Source: Kineobactrum sediminis (lineage in GTDB: Bacteria; Pseudomonadota; Gammaproteobacteria; Pseudomonadales; Halieaceae). Taken from it: 64,000 nt of DNA. The DNA lies in assembly GCF_002868715.1 (NCBI RefSeq), contig NZ_PKLZ01000009.1, forward strand, positions 62,001 through 126,000, written 5' to 3'. Position numbers and translations under genes: made by a program. Of the stretch, positions 7,955-16,394 are shown one piece after another. Position 1 is the stretch's first letter; each line of letters begins with the position of its first letter. The notes beneath the pieces were generated by a model. That model was not told the origin of the DNA, did not search any database, and worked only from the letters and a program-made list of their open reading frames with translations.

Positions 7955-9733
7955 ATGAAACTTGAATCACGGTTACAAGCCCTGCGTGGGTTGATGGCAG
8001 AGCGAAATTACGATGCCCTGATAATACCGCGGGCGGACGAGCACCTGGGTGAATATATTCCCGAGCACAATGAGCGCCTGCGCTGGGTATCGGGATTCAC
8101 CGGTTCGGCTGGCATGGTCATAGTGCTGTCTGGCCAGGCGGCAATTTTCGTGGACGGACGCTACACCGTACAGGTTCGCCAGCAAGTGCCTTCGGATCTG
8201 TTCCAGTATCACCATCTACGCGATGAGCCACCCCTGGAATGGCTGGCACAATCGCAGGCGGCGGGCACCCGGGTTGCCGTCGACCCGCGTCTGCACAATT
8301 TACAGTGGTACAGACAGGCACAAACCCTGCTCGGCGCGGCAGGCATCTCCCTGTGCCCCGATACGGACAACCTGGTTGATCATTGCTGGCTGGACCGTCC
8401 GGCGCCGAAAGTGGAGCCGGCGTTGCTGCTTGATGAAAGCTACAGTGGGGAGTCCAGCAGCAGCAAGCGACACCGGATAGGTGAGACACTGGTGCAATCC
8501 GCTGCCGATGCGGCGCTGATTTTTGCCCCTGACTCGGTGTCCTGGCTACTCAATGTCCGTGGCCGGGATGTGCCGTGTATGCCCGTGTTGCAGTCACGGG
8601 CTCTGCTCTGGTCCGACGGCTCACTGGATCTTTTTGTTCATCCGGGGCGTGTGCCCGAGGGCATGAACAGCCACTGCGGTGCGGATGTACGTGTGCATCC
8701 GGCCGATGCAGCCGATACTTTCCTGACGGAGCTGGGAGGCAAGCGGGTACTGGCGGATCCGGTAACGGCCAATGCCTGGAGCCAGCTGTTGCTGGAGCAG
8801 GGCGGAGCCAGCCTGGTTCCCGCAGCGGATCCCGTATTGCTGCCCAAAGCCTGCAAAAACCCCGTTGAAATTGCCGGTGCCCGCGCTGCCCATATTCGTG
8901 ACGCCGTGGCAGTGATTAATTTTCTCGTGTGGCTGGATGCCGAACAAAGTGCCGGTCGCAGGCACGACGAAGCGACACTGGCCGACCAGTTACTGGCAAT
9001 GCGCAGCAGTGGCCGGCATTTCCAGGGAGGTTCTTTTGATACCATCTCGGCTGCAGGCAGTAACGCTGCCATGTGCCATTACAATCACAACAATACGGTG
9101 CCGGCGACCCTGCCGGACAATTCAGTCTACCTGGTAGACAGCGGTGGCCAGTACATCGACGGCACCACGGATATTACCCGAACGGTCGCCATTGGGGATC
9201 CCGGCGCTGACATCCGGCACATGTTCACCTTGGTGCTGAAGGGCCATATTGCACTGGACCAGGCCCGTTTTCCCAAAGGGACTACCGGCACCCACCTGGA
9301 TGTACTGGCACGGCAGTTTCTGTGGAGTGAGGGTTTTGACTATGACCACGGCACAGGCCACGGTGTAGGCGTTTTTCTGAGCGTTCACGAGGGCCCACAG
9401 AGTATTTCCAAAGCCTGGTCCGGGGTGCCCTTGCAACCCGGGATGATTCTCAGTAATGAACCGGGCTACTATCGCGATGGTGCCTTTGGTATTCGTTGTG
9501 AAAACCTGGTGACGGTTGTCGAAGTCCCGGGGCCGCTCGAAACACCGATGTATGGCTTTGACGTACTGACGTTGGTGCCCTTTGACCGACGTCTGCTGGA
9601 TGTTTCCCTGCTGACCGCGGATGAGATCCGCTGGCTGGACGATTACCATCGCCTGGTTGCCGATACGCTGACACCTTTGCTGGAAGGACCTGAGGGCGCG
9701 TGGCTTGAACGCGCAACCCAACCCCTGGCCTGA
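7955..9733 (+). CDS. Long-form Xaa-Pro aminopeptidase (M24B)
   Basis: Metallo-aminopeptidase that removes an N-terminal residue preceding proline. At 592 residues it matches the three-domain eukaryote-like aminopeptidase P1 type rather than the shorter E. coli PepP (about 440). The C-terminal pita-bread domain carries the metal ligands: Asp in YLVDSGGQY, Asp in DGTTDITRT, His in HGTGHGVG, Glu in SNEPGYY and Glu in GIRCENL. Two creatinase N-terminal domains precede it. No signal peptide is seen, so it is cytosolic. Downstream are two amino-acid symporters, which fits peptide use. Confidence 0.93.
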   Translation: MKLESRLQALRGLMAERNYDALIIPRADEHLGEYIPEHNERLRWVSGFTGSAGMVIVLSGQAAIFVDGRYTVQVRQQVPSDLFQYHHLRDEPPLEWLAQSQAAGTRVAVDPRLHNLQWYRQAQTLLGAAGISLCPDTDNLVDHCWLDRPAPKVEPALLLDESYSGESSSSKRHRIGETLVQSAADAALIFAPDSVSWLLNVRGRDVPCMPVLQSRALLWSDGSLDLFVHPGRVPEGMNSHCGADVRVHPADAADTFLTELGGKRVLADPVTANAWSQLLLEQGGASLVPAADPVLLPKACKNPVEIAGARAAHIRDAVAVINFLVWLDAEQSAGRRHDEATLADQLLAMRSSGRHFQGGSFDTISAAGSNAAMCHYNHNNTVPATLPDNSVYLVDSGGQYIDGTTDITRTVAIGDPGADIRHMFTLVLKGHIALDQARFPKGTTGTHLDVLARQFLWSEGFDYDHGTGHGVGVFLSVHEGPQSISKAWSGVPLQPGMILSNEPGYYRDGAFGIRCENLVTVVEVPGPLETPMYGFDVLTLVPFDRRLLDVSLLTADEIRWLDDYHRLVADTLTPLLEGPEGAWLERATQPLA

Positions 9734-9772
9734 CCCTTCCAAGCAAGGCCCATGCACTTGAATTGTTGCGGG

Positions 9773-9808
9773 AAAGCGGATTTTAGCTACTGATGCTTTC
9801 TCCGCTTT
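9773..9808 (+). terminator. Possible weak hairpin terminator after the aminopeptidase
   Basis: AAAGCGGA (9773-9780) and TCCGCTTT (9801-9808) are perfectly complementary across a 20-nt loop, ending in TTTTG. It sits between the aminopeptidase stop and the next transporter gene. The loop is large and the T tract short, so termination is uncertain. Confidence 0.25.
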
Positions 9809-9854
9809 TGTGTAAACTGGCGCCGATAATCACAATAAGCCGGAGTCGGGTTGT

Positions 9855-11204
9855 ATGGCAGTAGCAGCAGAAGATCATTGGTCCTCGCGATTTGCTTTTC
9901 TCATGGCGGCGGTCGGGTTTGCCGTGGGGCTTGGGAATATCTGGCGATTCCCCTACGTCACCGGGGAGAACGGGGGCGCCGCGTTCGTGATCGTCTACCT
10001 GTTGTGCGCATTCGGTATCGGGGTGCCCATCCTGATTGCCGAACTGATGATCGGCCGCCGTGGCCAGGCCAGCCCGCCCGAGGCAGTAGCGGTGGTGGCG
10101 GTAGAGAGCAAACGCTCGCGGCACTGGGGCTGGGTGGGCGGTATGGGGGTGCTCACCGCTTATACCATTGAAATAGTCTATGCCGTCATTGTCGGCTGGG
10201 TGCTGTGGTACCTGTTCAAGGCGGTTACTACCGGTTTCGCTGGCGTTGACGCAATTGATGCGGGCCTCCAGTTTGAAGCGGTACTTGCCAGCAATTACGG
10301 GATGTTGTTCTGGACGCTGGTGGGCCTCGCCGTTACCGGCCTTATTATCTATGCCGGTGTGCAGAAGGGTATTGAACGGGCGGTCGTAGTGATGATGCCG
10401 CTGATGTTTGTGTTGCTGGTGATACTGGCGACGTATAACTATTTTGCCGGGGGTTTCGTCGAGGCTGTCGCCTGGCTGTTTACCCCGGATTTCAGCAAAA
10501 TCGGTCCCGACGCAGTGCTGGCGGCAATCGGCCAGGCATTCTTCTCCATCGGTGTGGCGATGGGGGGGATGATGATCTACGGCTCCTACCTGCCCAAGTC
10601 GATTTCCATCAGTCACTCGGTTTTCATTATTGTGATTGCCGACACCGTGGTCGCATTGCTCGCGGGCCTGGTGATCTTCCCCGCGGTGTTTCACTACGGG
10701 CTCGATCCGGGTGCCGGTCCAGGGCTGATTTTCCAGACATTACCGGTTGCATTTGCACAGATGCCCGGCGGGCACCTGTTCAGTGTCCTGTTTTTTATCA
10801 TGCTGGCAGTTGGAGGCATTACCTCGATGGTCGGCCTGATAGAGAGTGTCAACGCCTGGATTGAAGAGCGTTTTGCCATATCCCGTCATCGTAGTTCGCT
10901 GATGGTCATAGGTTCTATCGCGGTCCTGAGTGTCATGAGCATCCTGTCCTATAACGTGCTCGGCGATATCAGCTTCGGTGGCAAAAACTTCAACGACGCC
11001 ATGGATTACTTCTCCAACCAGATCATGCTGCCCCTGAGCGGTTTGATGATTGCCCTGTTTGCGGGCTGGGTGATGAGCCGCGATGCCAGCCGCGATGAGT
11101 TGACCTCGCTTAAGAGCGTCACCTACGAAGTATGGCATTTCATGATCCGTTTCGTCGTGCCGCCGGCCCTGCTGGTTATTTTCGTGCGCGGTGTCACCAG
11201 CTGA
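9855..11204 (+). CDS. Sodium-dependent transporter, NSS (SNF) family
   Basis: Sodium-coupled symporter of the neurotransmitter:sodium symporter family (LeuT fold), inner membrane, probable amino-acid substrate. The TM1 signature GNIWRFPYVTGENGG (about residues 29-43) with the unwound sodium-site glycine is intact. Hydrophobicity suggests 11 to 12 helices in 449 residues, the usual bacterial length. ATG 9855 follows GGAG at 9842-9845. A second, unrelated sodium symporter follows 75 nt downstream. The substrate cannot be read from sequence. Confidence 0.92.
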   Translation: MAVAAEDHWSSRFAFLMAAVGFAVGLGNIWRFPYVTGENGGAAFVIVYLLCAFGIGVPILIAELMIGRRGQASPPEAVAVVAVESKRSRHWGWVGGMGVLTAYTIEIVYAVIVGWVLWYLFKAVTTGFAGVDAIDAGLQFEAVLASNYGMLFWTLVGLAVTGLIIYAGVQKGIERAVVVMMPLMFVLLVILATYNYFAGGFVEAVAWLFTPDFSKIGPDAVLAAIGQAFFSIGVAMGGMMIYGSYLPKSISISHSVFIIVIADTVVALLAGLVIFPAVFHYGLDPGAGPGLIFQTLPVAFAQMPGGHLFSVLFFIMLAVGGITSMVGLIESVNAWIEERFAISRHRSSLMVIGSIAVLSVMSILSYNVLGDISFGGKNFNDAMDYFSNQIMLPLSGLMIALFAGWVMSRDASRDELTSLKSVTYEVWHFMIRFVVPPALLVIFVRGVTS

Positions 11205-11279
11205 CCGGCATGGATAGCCAGCGGACCCTGTTTTGTATCCGCCCACTAGCCACTATAAACCACACATCCCGGAGCTGCC

Positions 11280-12671
11280 GTGCTGACCATTGTTAATGAT
11301 TTTCTCTGGGGCCAGATCCTTATAGTGGCTCTGGTCGGTGCAGGTTTGCTGTTCACCATTGGTTCCGGTGGTGTCCAGTTTCGTTATTTCGGCCGCATGT
11401 TCTCGGTATTGCGCCGGGGTTTCCACCACGAGCAGGGTCATATCAGTTCCTTCCAGGCGCTGGTGGTCAGTGTTGCCGGCAGGGTTGGTAGTGGCAACAT
11501 AGCCGGAGTGGCGGTCGCTATTACCCTGGGCGGTCCCGGGGCCGTATTCTGGATGTGGGTGATTGGGCTGATGGGTATGGCGACCAGCTTCTTTGAATGT
11601 TCACTGGCGCAGCTGTTCAAGCGTTACCAGCCCGACGGCACCTATCGCGGCGGCCCCGCCTATTACCTGACCCATGGCATCGGCCAGCGCGGCCTGGCGA
11701 TTATTTACTCCGTGCTGCTGCTGGTAACCTTTGGGCTGGGCTTTAATGCAGTGCAGTCCTATGTGGTGGCCACGTCGCTGCAAGCGTCCTTTGGCGTCGC
11801 AACCTGGGTAACCGGGCTGGTCATGGTGCTGGGCCTGGCAGTGGTGATTTTCGGTGGTATTCGCCGCATAGCCGTAGTATCGGAACTGATTGTGCCGTTG
11901 ATGGCGCTGATGTATCTGTGCGCCGCGCTACTGGTGATAGGCATGAATATAACGGCAGTGCCGGCTGTGCTCGGGCATATCGTTCAAAGCGCATTTGGTC
12001 TGGAACAGGCGGTGGGCGGCGGCCTTGGTGTCGTTATCATGCAGGGAGTTAAACGGGGGCTGTTCAGTAATGAAGCGGGGCTTGGCAGTGCGCCCAACGT
12101 GGCTGCGGTGGCTCATGTCCCACATCCGGTTAACCAGGGCATAGTCCAGGCATTCAGTGTTTTTATCGACACCATTATCATGTGCACCTGCACGGCTGTC
12201 ATCATCCTGTTGTCCGACGTATATCAGCCGGGTGCCTCCGATGTCGATGGTGTTGTTCTCACCCAGACGGCCATGGCGGGCCATCTGGGTAGCTGGGGCG
12301 CGGGCTTCGTCTCTGTGGCACTGGTGTTGTTCGCGTTCAGTTCCATCATGTACAACTATTACCTGGGCGATAACAGTCTCAGTTTTTTCAGCGACGAAAA
12401 TCCATTGGTGGCGAATATCTTTCGAGTACTGGTGCTGGCGCTGGTGTTCTGGGGGTCGCTGCAGGATCTCAGTACCGTGTTTGGTTTTGCCGAACTGACC
12501 ATGGGCTTGCTGGCAGTGGTTAATCTGTTCGGTCTGGTATGGATGTATCGGATCGGTGTGCGGTTGTTACGTGACTATGATGGTCAGCTGCGTAGCGGTA
12601 AAGAGACGCCGCGTCTGAGAACAGAGGATTGGACAGACCTGGATATTGACGAGCGGGCCTGGCGGGACTGA
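11280..12671 (+). CDS. Sodium:alanine symporter (AGCS family)
   Basis: Alanine/glycine:cation symporter of the inner membrane. Family hallmarks are GRVGSGNIAGVAVAI (near residue 63) and the GGPGAVFWMWVIGLMGMATSF block near residues 82-102, followed by FFECSLAQLFK and RGGPAYYL. The product is 463 residues with about ten membrane helices, normal for the family. The start is GTG 11280, with GGAG just upstream (CCCGGAGCTGCC). It is probably transcribed with the preceding NSS transporter, and it converges on the cardiolipin synthase gene with only 8 nt between stops. Confidence 0.93.
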   Translation: MLTIVNDFLWGQILIVALVGAGLLFTIGSGGVQFRYFGRMFSVLRRGFHHEQGHISSFQALVVSVAGRVGSGNIAGVAVAITLGGPGAVFWMWVIGLMGMATSFFECSLAQLFKRYQPDGTYRGGPAYYLTHGIGQRGLAIIYSVLLLVTFGLGFNAVQSYVVATSLQASFGVATWVTGLVMVLGLAVVIFGGIRRIAVVSELIVPLMALMYLCAALLVIGMNITAVPAVLGHIVQSAFGLEQAVGGGLGVVIMQGVKRGLFSNEAGLGSAPNVAAVAHVPHPVNQGIVQAFSVFIDTIIMCTCTAVIILLSDVYQPGASDVDGVVLTQTAMAGHLGSWGAGFVSVALVLFAFSSIMYNYYLGDNSLSFFSDENPLVANIFRVLVLALVFWGSLQDLSTVFGFAELTMGLLAVVNLFGLVWMYRIGVRLLRDYDGQLRSGKETPRLRTEDWTDLDIDERAWRD

Positions 12672-12679
12672 GTCATGGA

Positions 12680-14125
12680 TTACAGGACCGGTGAAAACAG
12701 GCGGGCGGCGCCCATGGCGAGCGGGAACCAGAAGGGTTTGGCCTCAATGTCTTCCATCGTGACGCCGCGAGATCGCAGCAAATCCCTTTCCAGCATGGCG
12801 GCGACTTCAGCTGCGAAGCGCTCGCCTTCCACCAGCACGGTGATCTCGAAGTTCAGCCGGAATGAACGGTTGTCGAAATTGGCAGTTCCAACTCCTGCAA
12901 GGTAATTATCCAGCAACAGCACCTTCTGGTGCATGAAGCCGCCCTGGTAGCGATAAACGTTGACCCCGGCTGGTAGCAAGTCCCGGGTGAAAGACCAGTT
13001 GGCCATGCCGACAACCGGGCCGTCCGGCCGGTCCGGTATCATCACCCGTACATCAACGCCGCGCAGGGCGGCCAGTTGCAGGGCGGAAATGATACTTCTG
13101 TCGGGCACAAAGTACGGGCTGGCAATCCAGATTCGTTCACGGGCTGCCACGATCAACTGCAGGAACATCAGCCCCGCCTGCTCCAGGATGCTGGCTGGAT
13201 CTGATGGAAAGACCAGTACATTGTCATCACCGTGATCCCCGTAGTCGAGTCCGGGTTGGGTGATGCGAAGTACCGAACGTGTGGCCCAGCGCCAGTCCGT
13301 GGCAAATGCCAGTTCAACCCCGAGCACAGCGGTGCCACGCAGGCAGATATGCGTATCGCGCCAGGGACCAATACGCTTGTTCAGGCCCAGGTACTCATCA
13401 CCGATATTATGACCGCCCACCCAGGCTGTTTTGCCATCAACCACAATGATTTTACGGTGATTGCGAAAATTGAGTTGAAAGCGGTTGCGGCGGCCCTGGG
13501 TGGTATTGAAAGCAGCCACCTCGACCCCGCTCATGCTCAGCTGCTTGCACAGTCCGGTGCGGTGGAAATTACGACTGCCTATCTCGTCGTATAGCAGGTG
13601 AACTTTCACCCCGTGCCTGGCCTTGTCGGCCAGTATTCGTCCCACACGGCGCCCCAGGCCATCGTCCCGGATAATGTAGGACTCCAGCAGTATATAGTCC
13701 TCTGCTGTCGTCAGCCCCTGGAGAATACTCTCAAAGGTGGCGTGGCCATCGACCAGAAGTTCAGCATGGCTGCCACCAGCTGCAGGTATGCCTGTGAGCT
13801 GGAACAGTGCGTGATACATCGGTGCGGTCGGTGACGTCGCAACCAGGTATTTCGCGACCTCGCTACTGGTCTGGCGCAGCAACTCCCGGGTCTCTTCCTC
13901 TATTTCCTTGCGCTCTTCGAGATAACCATCGAATTTTTTACGGCCGAATACCAGATAGCAGGGTACCGCTATGTAGGGAACGGTAAGCAGTGAAATAGTC
14001 CACGCAATGGCGCCCTGTGCGGTGCGTACATTGATAATCGAATCAATCGCCGAGACAATGCCCAGGATATAGAAAAGGACCACCGCAACCGCGACAATCT
14101 CGGCGTACATCTCCAGTTCCAGCAT
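12680..14125 (-). CDS. cls: Cardiolipin synthase (phospholipase D family)
   Basis: Inner-membrane enzyme that joins two phosphatidylglycerol molecules into cardiolipin and glycerol, a ClsA-type protein of 481 residues. Two N-terminal membrane segments (about 6-30 and 38-60) precede two phospholipase D motifs HxK(x)4D: HRKIIVVD and HQKVLLLD. GR-rich segments around VFGRKKFDGY are also typical. It is transcribed towards the transporter gene and lies 23 nt downstream of the phosphatase gene on the same strand, so the two may share a transcript. Confidence 0.95.
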   Translation of the reverse strand: MLELEMYAEIVAVAVVLFYILGIVSAIDSIINVRTAQGAIAWTISLLTVPYIAVPCYLVFGRKKFDGYLEERKEIEEETRELLRQTSSEVAKYLVATSPTAPMYHALFQLTGIPAAGGSHAELLVDGHATFESILQGLTTAEDYILLESYIIRDDGLGRRVGRILADKARHGVKVHLLYDEIGSRNFHRTGLCKQLSMSGVEVAAFNTTQGRRNRFQLNFRNHRKIIVVDGKTAWVGGHNIGDEYLGLNKRIGPWRDTHICLRGTAVLGVELAFATDWRWATRSVLRITQPGLDYGDHGDDNVLVFPSDPASILEQAGLMFLQLIVAARERIWIASPYFVPDRSIISALQLAALRGVDVRVMIPDRPDGPVVGMANWSFTRDLLPAGVNVYRYQGGFMHQKVLLLDNYLAGVGTANFDNRSFRLNFEITVLVEGERFAAEVAAMLERDLLRSRGVTMEDIEAKPFWFPLAMGAARLFSPVL

Positions 14126-14148
14126 TATTGCCGCCCGCCCGGTATGGT

Positions 14149-15057
14149 TCAGCCTGCGTCTGTGAGCAGGTTATTACGCAGTCGATCAATATCGTCTGCG
14201 GAGAGTTTCAGGCCTTCGCTCAGGTAGCGATCAAAACTGCCCCAATGAGTATCAATTTCGGAGAATGCCGCCTGCAGCCAGCTTTGTTCAACGCCCAGCA
14301 TAACGCGTACCTTGTCCGCCGCTTCGGCTCCCTTGAACAGGCGTAACAACAATAAATCAGTGCGCCTGGCGGCGAGAGACAAATCCCGGCTTGCCAGGTA
14401 ATCAGCCATGACCTGTTCGGCCGGAACACCCAGTGTGCGCAGAAGTATGGCCGCCGCAAATCCGGTGCGATCCTTGCCCGCACTGCAATACCATGCCACG
14501 GGGGCGCCATCGGCGGCCAGTACCTGGTGCATGAAGCGACGGTACTCAGGGGTGAATTCGGTAGCAAACTGGCGATTGGCCTCAAGCATGAAACCATGTG
14601 GGTCGAAGTCTGCAAAATCGCCGGTTTCCACTCGCTGATGCAGTTCGCCCATCAATGCCTGGTTGCCATCGCCCAGGGTGGGAATGGCAACCAGGGTAAA
14701 CTCGGCGGCATCGGGCAGCCTGGCTGGTGCCGCTTCTTTTTCCATCCCGGAGCGGAAATCAATCAGGGTTACCAGTTCCAGGCCATGAAGTTGTTCAAGG
14801 TCAAAGTCCGATGCCTGCGCCAGGGTGCCCGCACGATAGAGCTTACCCCACTGTACCTCCCTGCCATCGGAAGTGTGGTAGCCGCCAAGATCGCGAAAAT
14901 TGTGGATACTGCTGAATTCGATGACCCGATGGGCCTCTCGCTCCGTTGCCGGCAGTCCGGCAGGTAACACTACCGGTGCCGAAGGAATGAACTGGATAAT
15001 GGCAAGGGCCACCAGGCCCACAGCCAACAGGATCTGCAGGCCGCTTTTACGTGTCAT
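14149..15057 (-). CDS. Membrane-anchored tyrosine phosphatase, PtpB-like
   Basis: Protein of 302 residues with the Y_phosphatase3 (PtpB-like) fold. The CX5R loop is CSAGKDRTG, preceded by Trp-Tyr rather than the more common His, and the upstream signature NFRDLGGYHT and RAGTL is present. An N-terminal hydrophobic stretch (about residues 7-25) suggests a membrane anchor or secretion, with the catalytic domain in the periplasm. Substrates in bacteria include phosphotyrosine and phosphoinositides in characterised relatives; the target here is unknown. Confidence 0.87.
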   Translation of the reverse strand: MTRKSGLQILLAVGLVALAIIQFIPSAPVVLPAGLPATEREAHRVIEFSSIHNFRDLGGYHTSDGREVQWGKLYRAGTLAQASDFDLEQLHGLELVTLIDFRSGMEKEAAPARLPDAAEFTLVAIPTLGDGNQALMGELHQRVETGDFADFDPHGFMLEANRQFATEFTPEYRRFMHQVLAADGAPVAWYCSAGKDRTGFAAAILLRTLGVPAEQVMADYLASRDLSLAARRTDLLLLRLFKGAEAADKVRVMLGVEQSWLQAAFSEIDTHWGSFDRYLSEGLKLSADDIDRLRNNLLTDAG

Positions 15058-15121
15058 GGTCTACTCCGCCGATAGTGCGTTCGGCCACAGCATACCACTA
15101 TTGCCCGGATCACCTGGATGG

Positions 15122-15916
15122 CTAATCAAGCAGCTCGGGCTGTTCGGCAAGAATAACATCGTGCAGGGGCTGGAAACTGAACCAGCCGGCGAGGGTAGAG
15201 CCCACGGTTTCCCTGGTTTGTGTTGCATATTCGGGTTTGATCAATCGCGGGGTACCGGCGGCCTCCGCGAGTAATTGCGCCTGGCAGCAACGCTCCATGG
15301 TGATAAACCACCAGGCCGCTTCGTCAACGGATTCGCCGACTGTCAGCAGGCCATGATTTTGTAAAATTGCCGCTTTATGTGGGCCCAGTGCGGCGGCTAT
15401 ACGCTCGCCTTCGCTGTTATCCAGCACCACTCCGGTGAAATCGTCGAACACGACATGATCGTTGTAAAAGGCGCAGGCGTCCTGGGTGATCGGGTCGAGC
15501 AGCCGTCCCAGGGAAGACCAGGACTTGCCGTAGACGGAATGCGCATGCGCTGCGGCTGTGATGCGGGGATGTGCCATGTGAATACGGGAGTGAATCGTAA
15601 AGGCGGCACCATTGAGAAGGCCCTGCCCTTCCACCACAGCGCCGGTATGGTCGACCAGTAACAGGTCGGATACCGACATCTGCTTGAAGGATTTGCCCAT
15701 CGGGTTTACCCAGAAATGATCCAGCCGCTCGGGGTCGCGGACAGTCACGTGCCCGGCTACACCCTCATCAAAGCCAAACTTGCCGAAGAGGCGCAGGGCG
15801 GCGGCCAGTTTTTGCTTGCGTTCCAGTCGCACCATTTCCGGTGACTGATCTGCTGTGGTTTCAGAGAGCCCGGCGGCATCCATATTCATGATGATACTGT
15901 TGTTTACATTGGTCAT
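15122..15916 (-). CDS. Class II aldolase/adducin family protein
   Basis: Cytosolic protein of 264 residues with the class II aldolase/adducin fold. Family features are GVAGHVTVRDP (N-terminal), the zinc ligands of an HSRIHMAHP and AHAHSVYG pattern (H-x-H), and ILQNHGLLTVGESVDEA near residue 190. ATG 15916 has AGGAG seven bases upstream, so it is preferred to the TTG two codons earlier. Members act on sugar phosphates or related ketols, but several with this extended form have no known reaction. It is divergent from the ArsR regulator, with 162 nt between starts. Confidence 0.87.
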   Translation of the reverse strand: MTNVNNSIIMNMDAAGLSETTADQSPEMVRLERKQKLAAALRLFGKFGFDEGVAGHVTVRDPERLDHFWVNPMGKSFKQMSVSDLLLVDHTGAVVEGQGLLNGAAFTIHSRIHMAHPRITAAAHAHSVYGKSWSSLGRLLDPITQDACAFYNDHVVFDDFTGVVLDNSEGERIAAALGPHKAAILQNHGLLTVGESVDEAAWWFITMERCCQAQLLAEAAGTPRLIKPEYATQTRETVGSTLAGWFSFQPLHDVILAEQPELLD

Positions 15917-16008
15917 CGGCAATCTCCTTCCCGAGTGGTTATGCGATGCATTAAGTGTTTCAGTTTAAACCTTTTAACAGATCCGTCACCCGGATGGTCA
16001 TTTTTAAA

Positions 16009-16028
16009 ATATTAGTAAATTCTAATAT
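16009..16028. promoter_or_regulatory. Candidate operator for the ArsR-family repressor
   Basis: A perfect 7-bp inverted repeat, ATATTAG and CTAATAT, separated by 6 nt, lies in an AT-rich stretch 50 nt upstream of the regulator start. It stands out against the GC-rich surroundings. ArsR-family repressors usually bind such palindromes at their own promoters, so self-regulation is the natural reading. It could also affect the divergent aldolase-like gene, whose start is about 93 nt away. Binding itself is inferred. Confidence 0.6.
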
Positions 16029-16078
16029 ATGTCTGCATACTATAACCTTTGATACTACATGAAGCGCGAGCAGGGTCT

Positions 16079-16387
16079 ATGATGACAGGAGACGATGTGC
16101 CTGCAATGGCGGTTCACGCTGAAGCGGCAGCGGCGCTGCTCAGGCAGTTGGCCAATCGCAATCGCCTGATGGTTCTCTGTGCGCTGGTAGAGGGCGAAAA
16201 AAGCGTGGGTGCGCTCAACGAGCAGGTGCCGCTATCCCAGTCGGCGTTATCCCAGCATCTCGGACGGTTGCGGGCGGCGGGACTGGTGACCACGCGCCGC
16301 GAGGGCAAGCTGGTCCGGTACTCGCTAACGGATGACAAGGCGACGAGTGTGTTGCAGCTGTTGCATACACTGTATTGCGCCGATTAA
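16079..16387 (+). CDS. ArsR-family repressor, BigR/SqrR (persulfide-sensor) type
   Basis: Winged-helix transcriptional repressor of 102 residues. ATG 16079 has AGGG five bases upstream, so it is preferred to the TTG at 16049. The recognition helix region LSQSALSQHLGRLRAAG and wing TRREGKLVRYSL are typical. Two cysteines, Cys34 (LMVLCALVEGE) and Cys100 (LYC), occupy the positions of the dithiol that reacts with persulfides in BigR, SqrR and YgaV; the metal-binding ELCVCDL motif of ArsR/SmtB is absent. It lies 7 nt before the RND permease, so it probably controls that pump and itself. Confidence 0.85.
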   Translation: MMTGDDVPAMAVHAEAAAALLRQLANRNRLMVLCALVEGEKSVGALNEQVPLSQSALSQHLGRLRAAGLVTTRREGKLVRYSLTDDKATSVLQLLHTLYCAD

Positions 16388-16394
16388 AGGGGGG

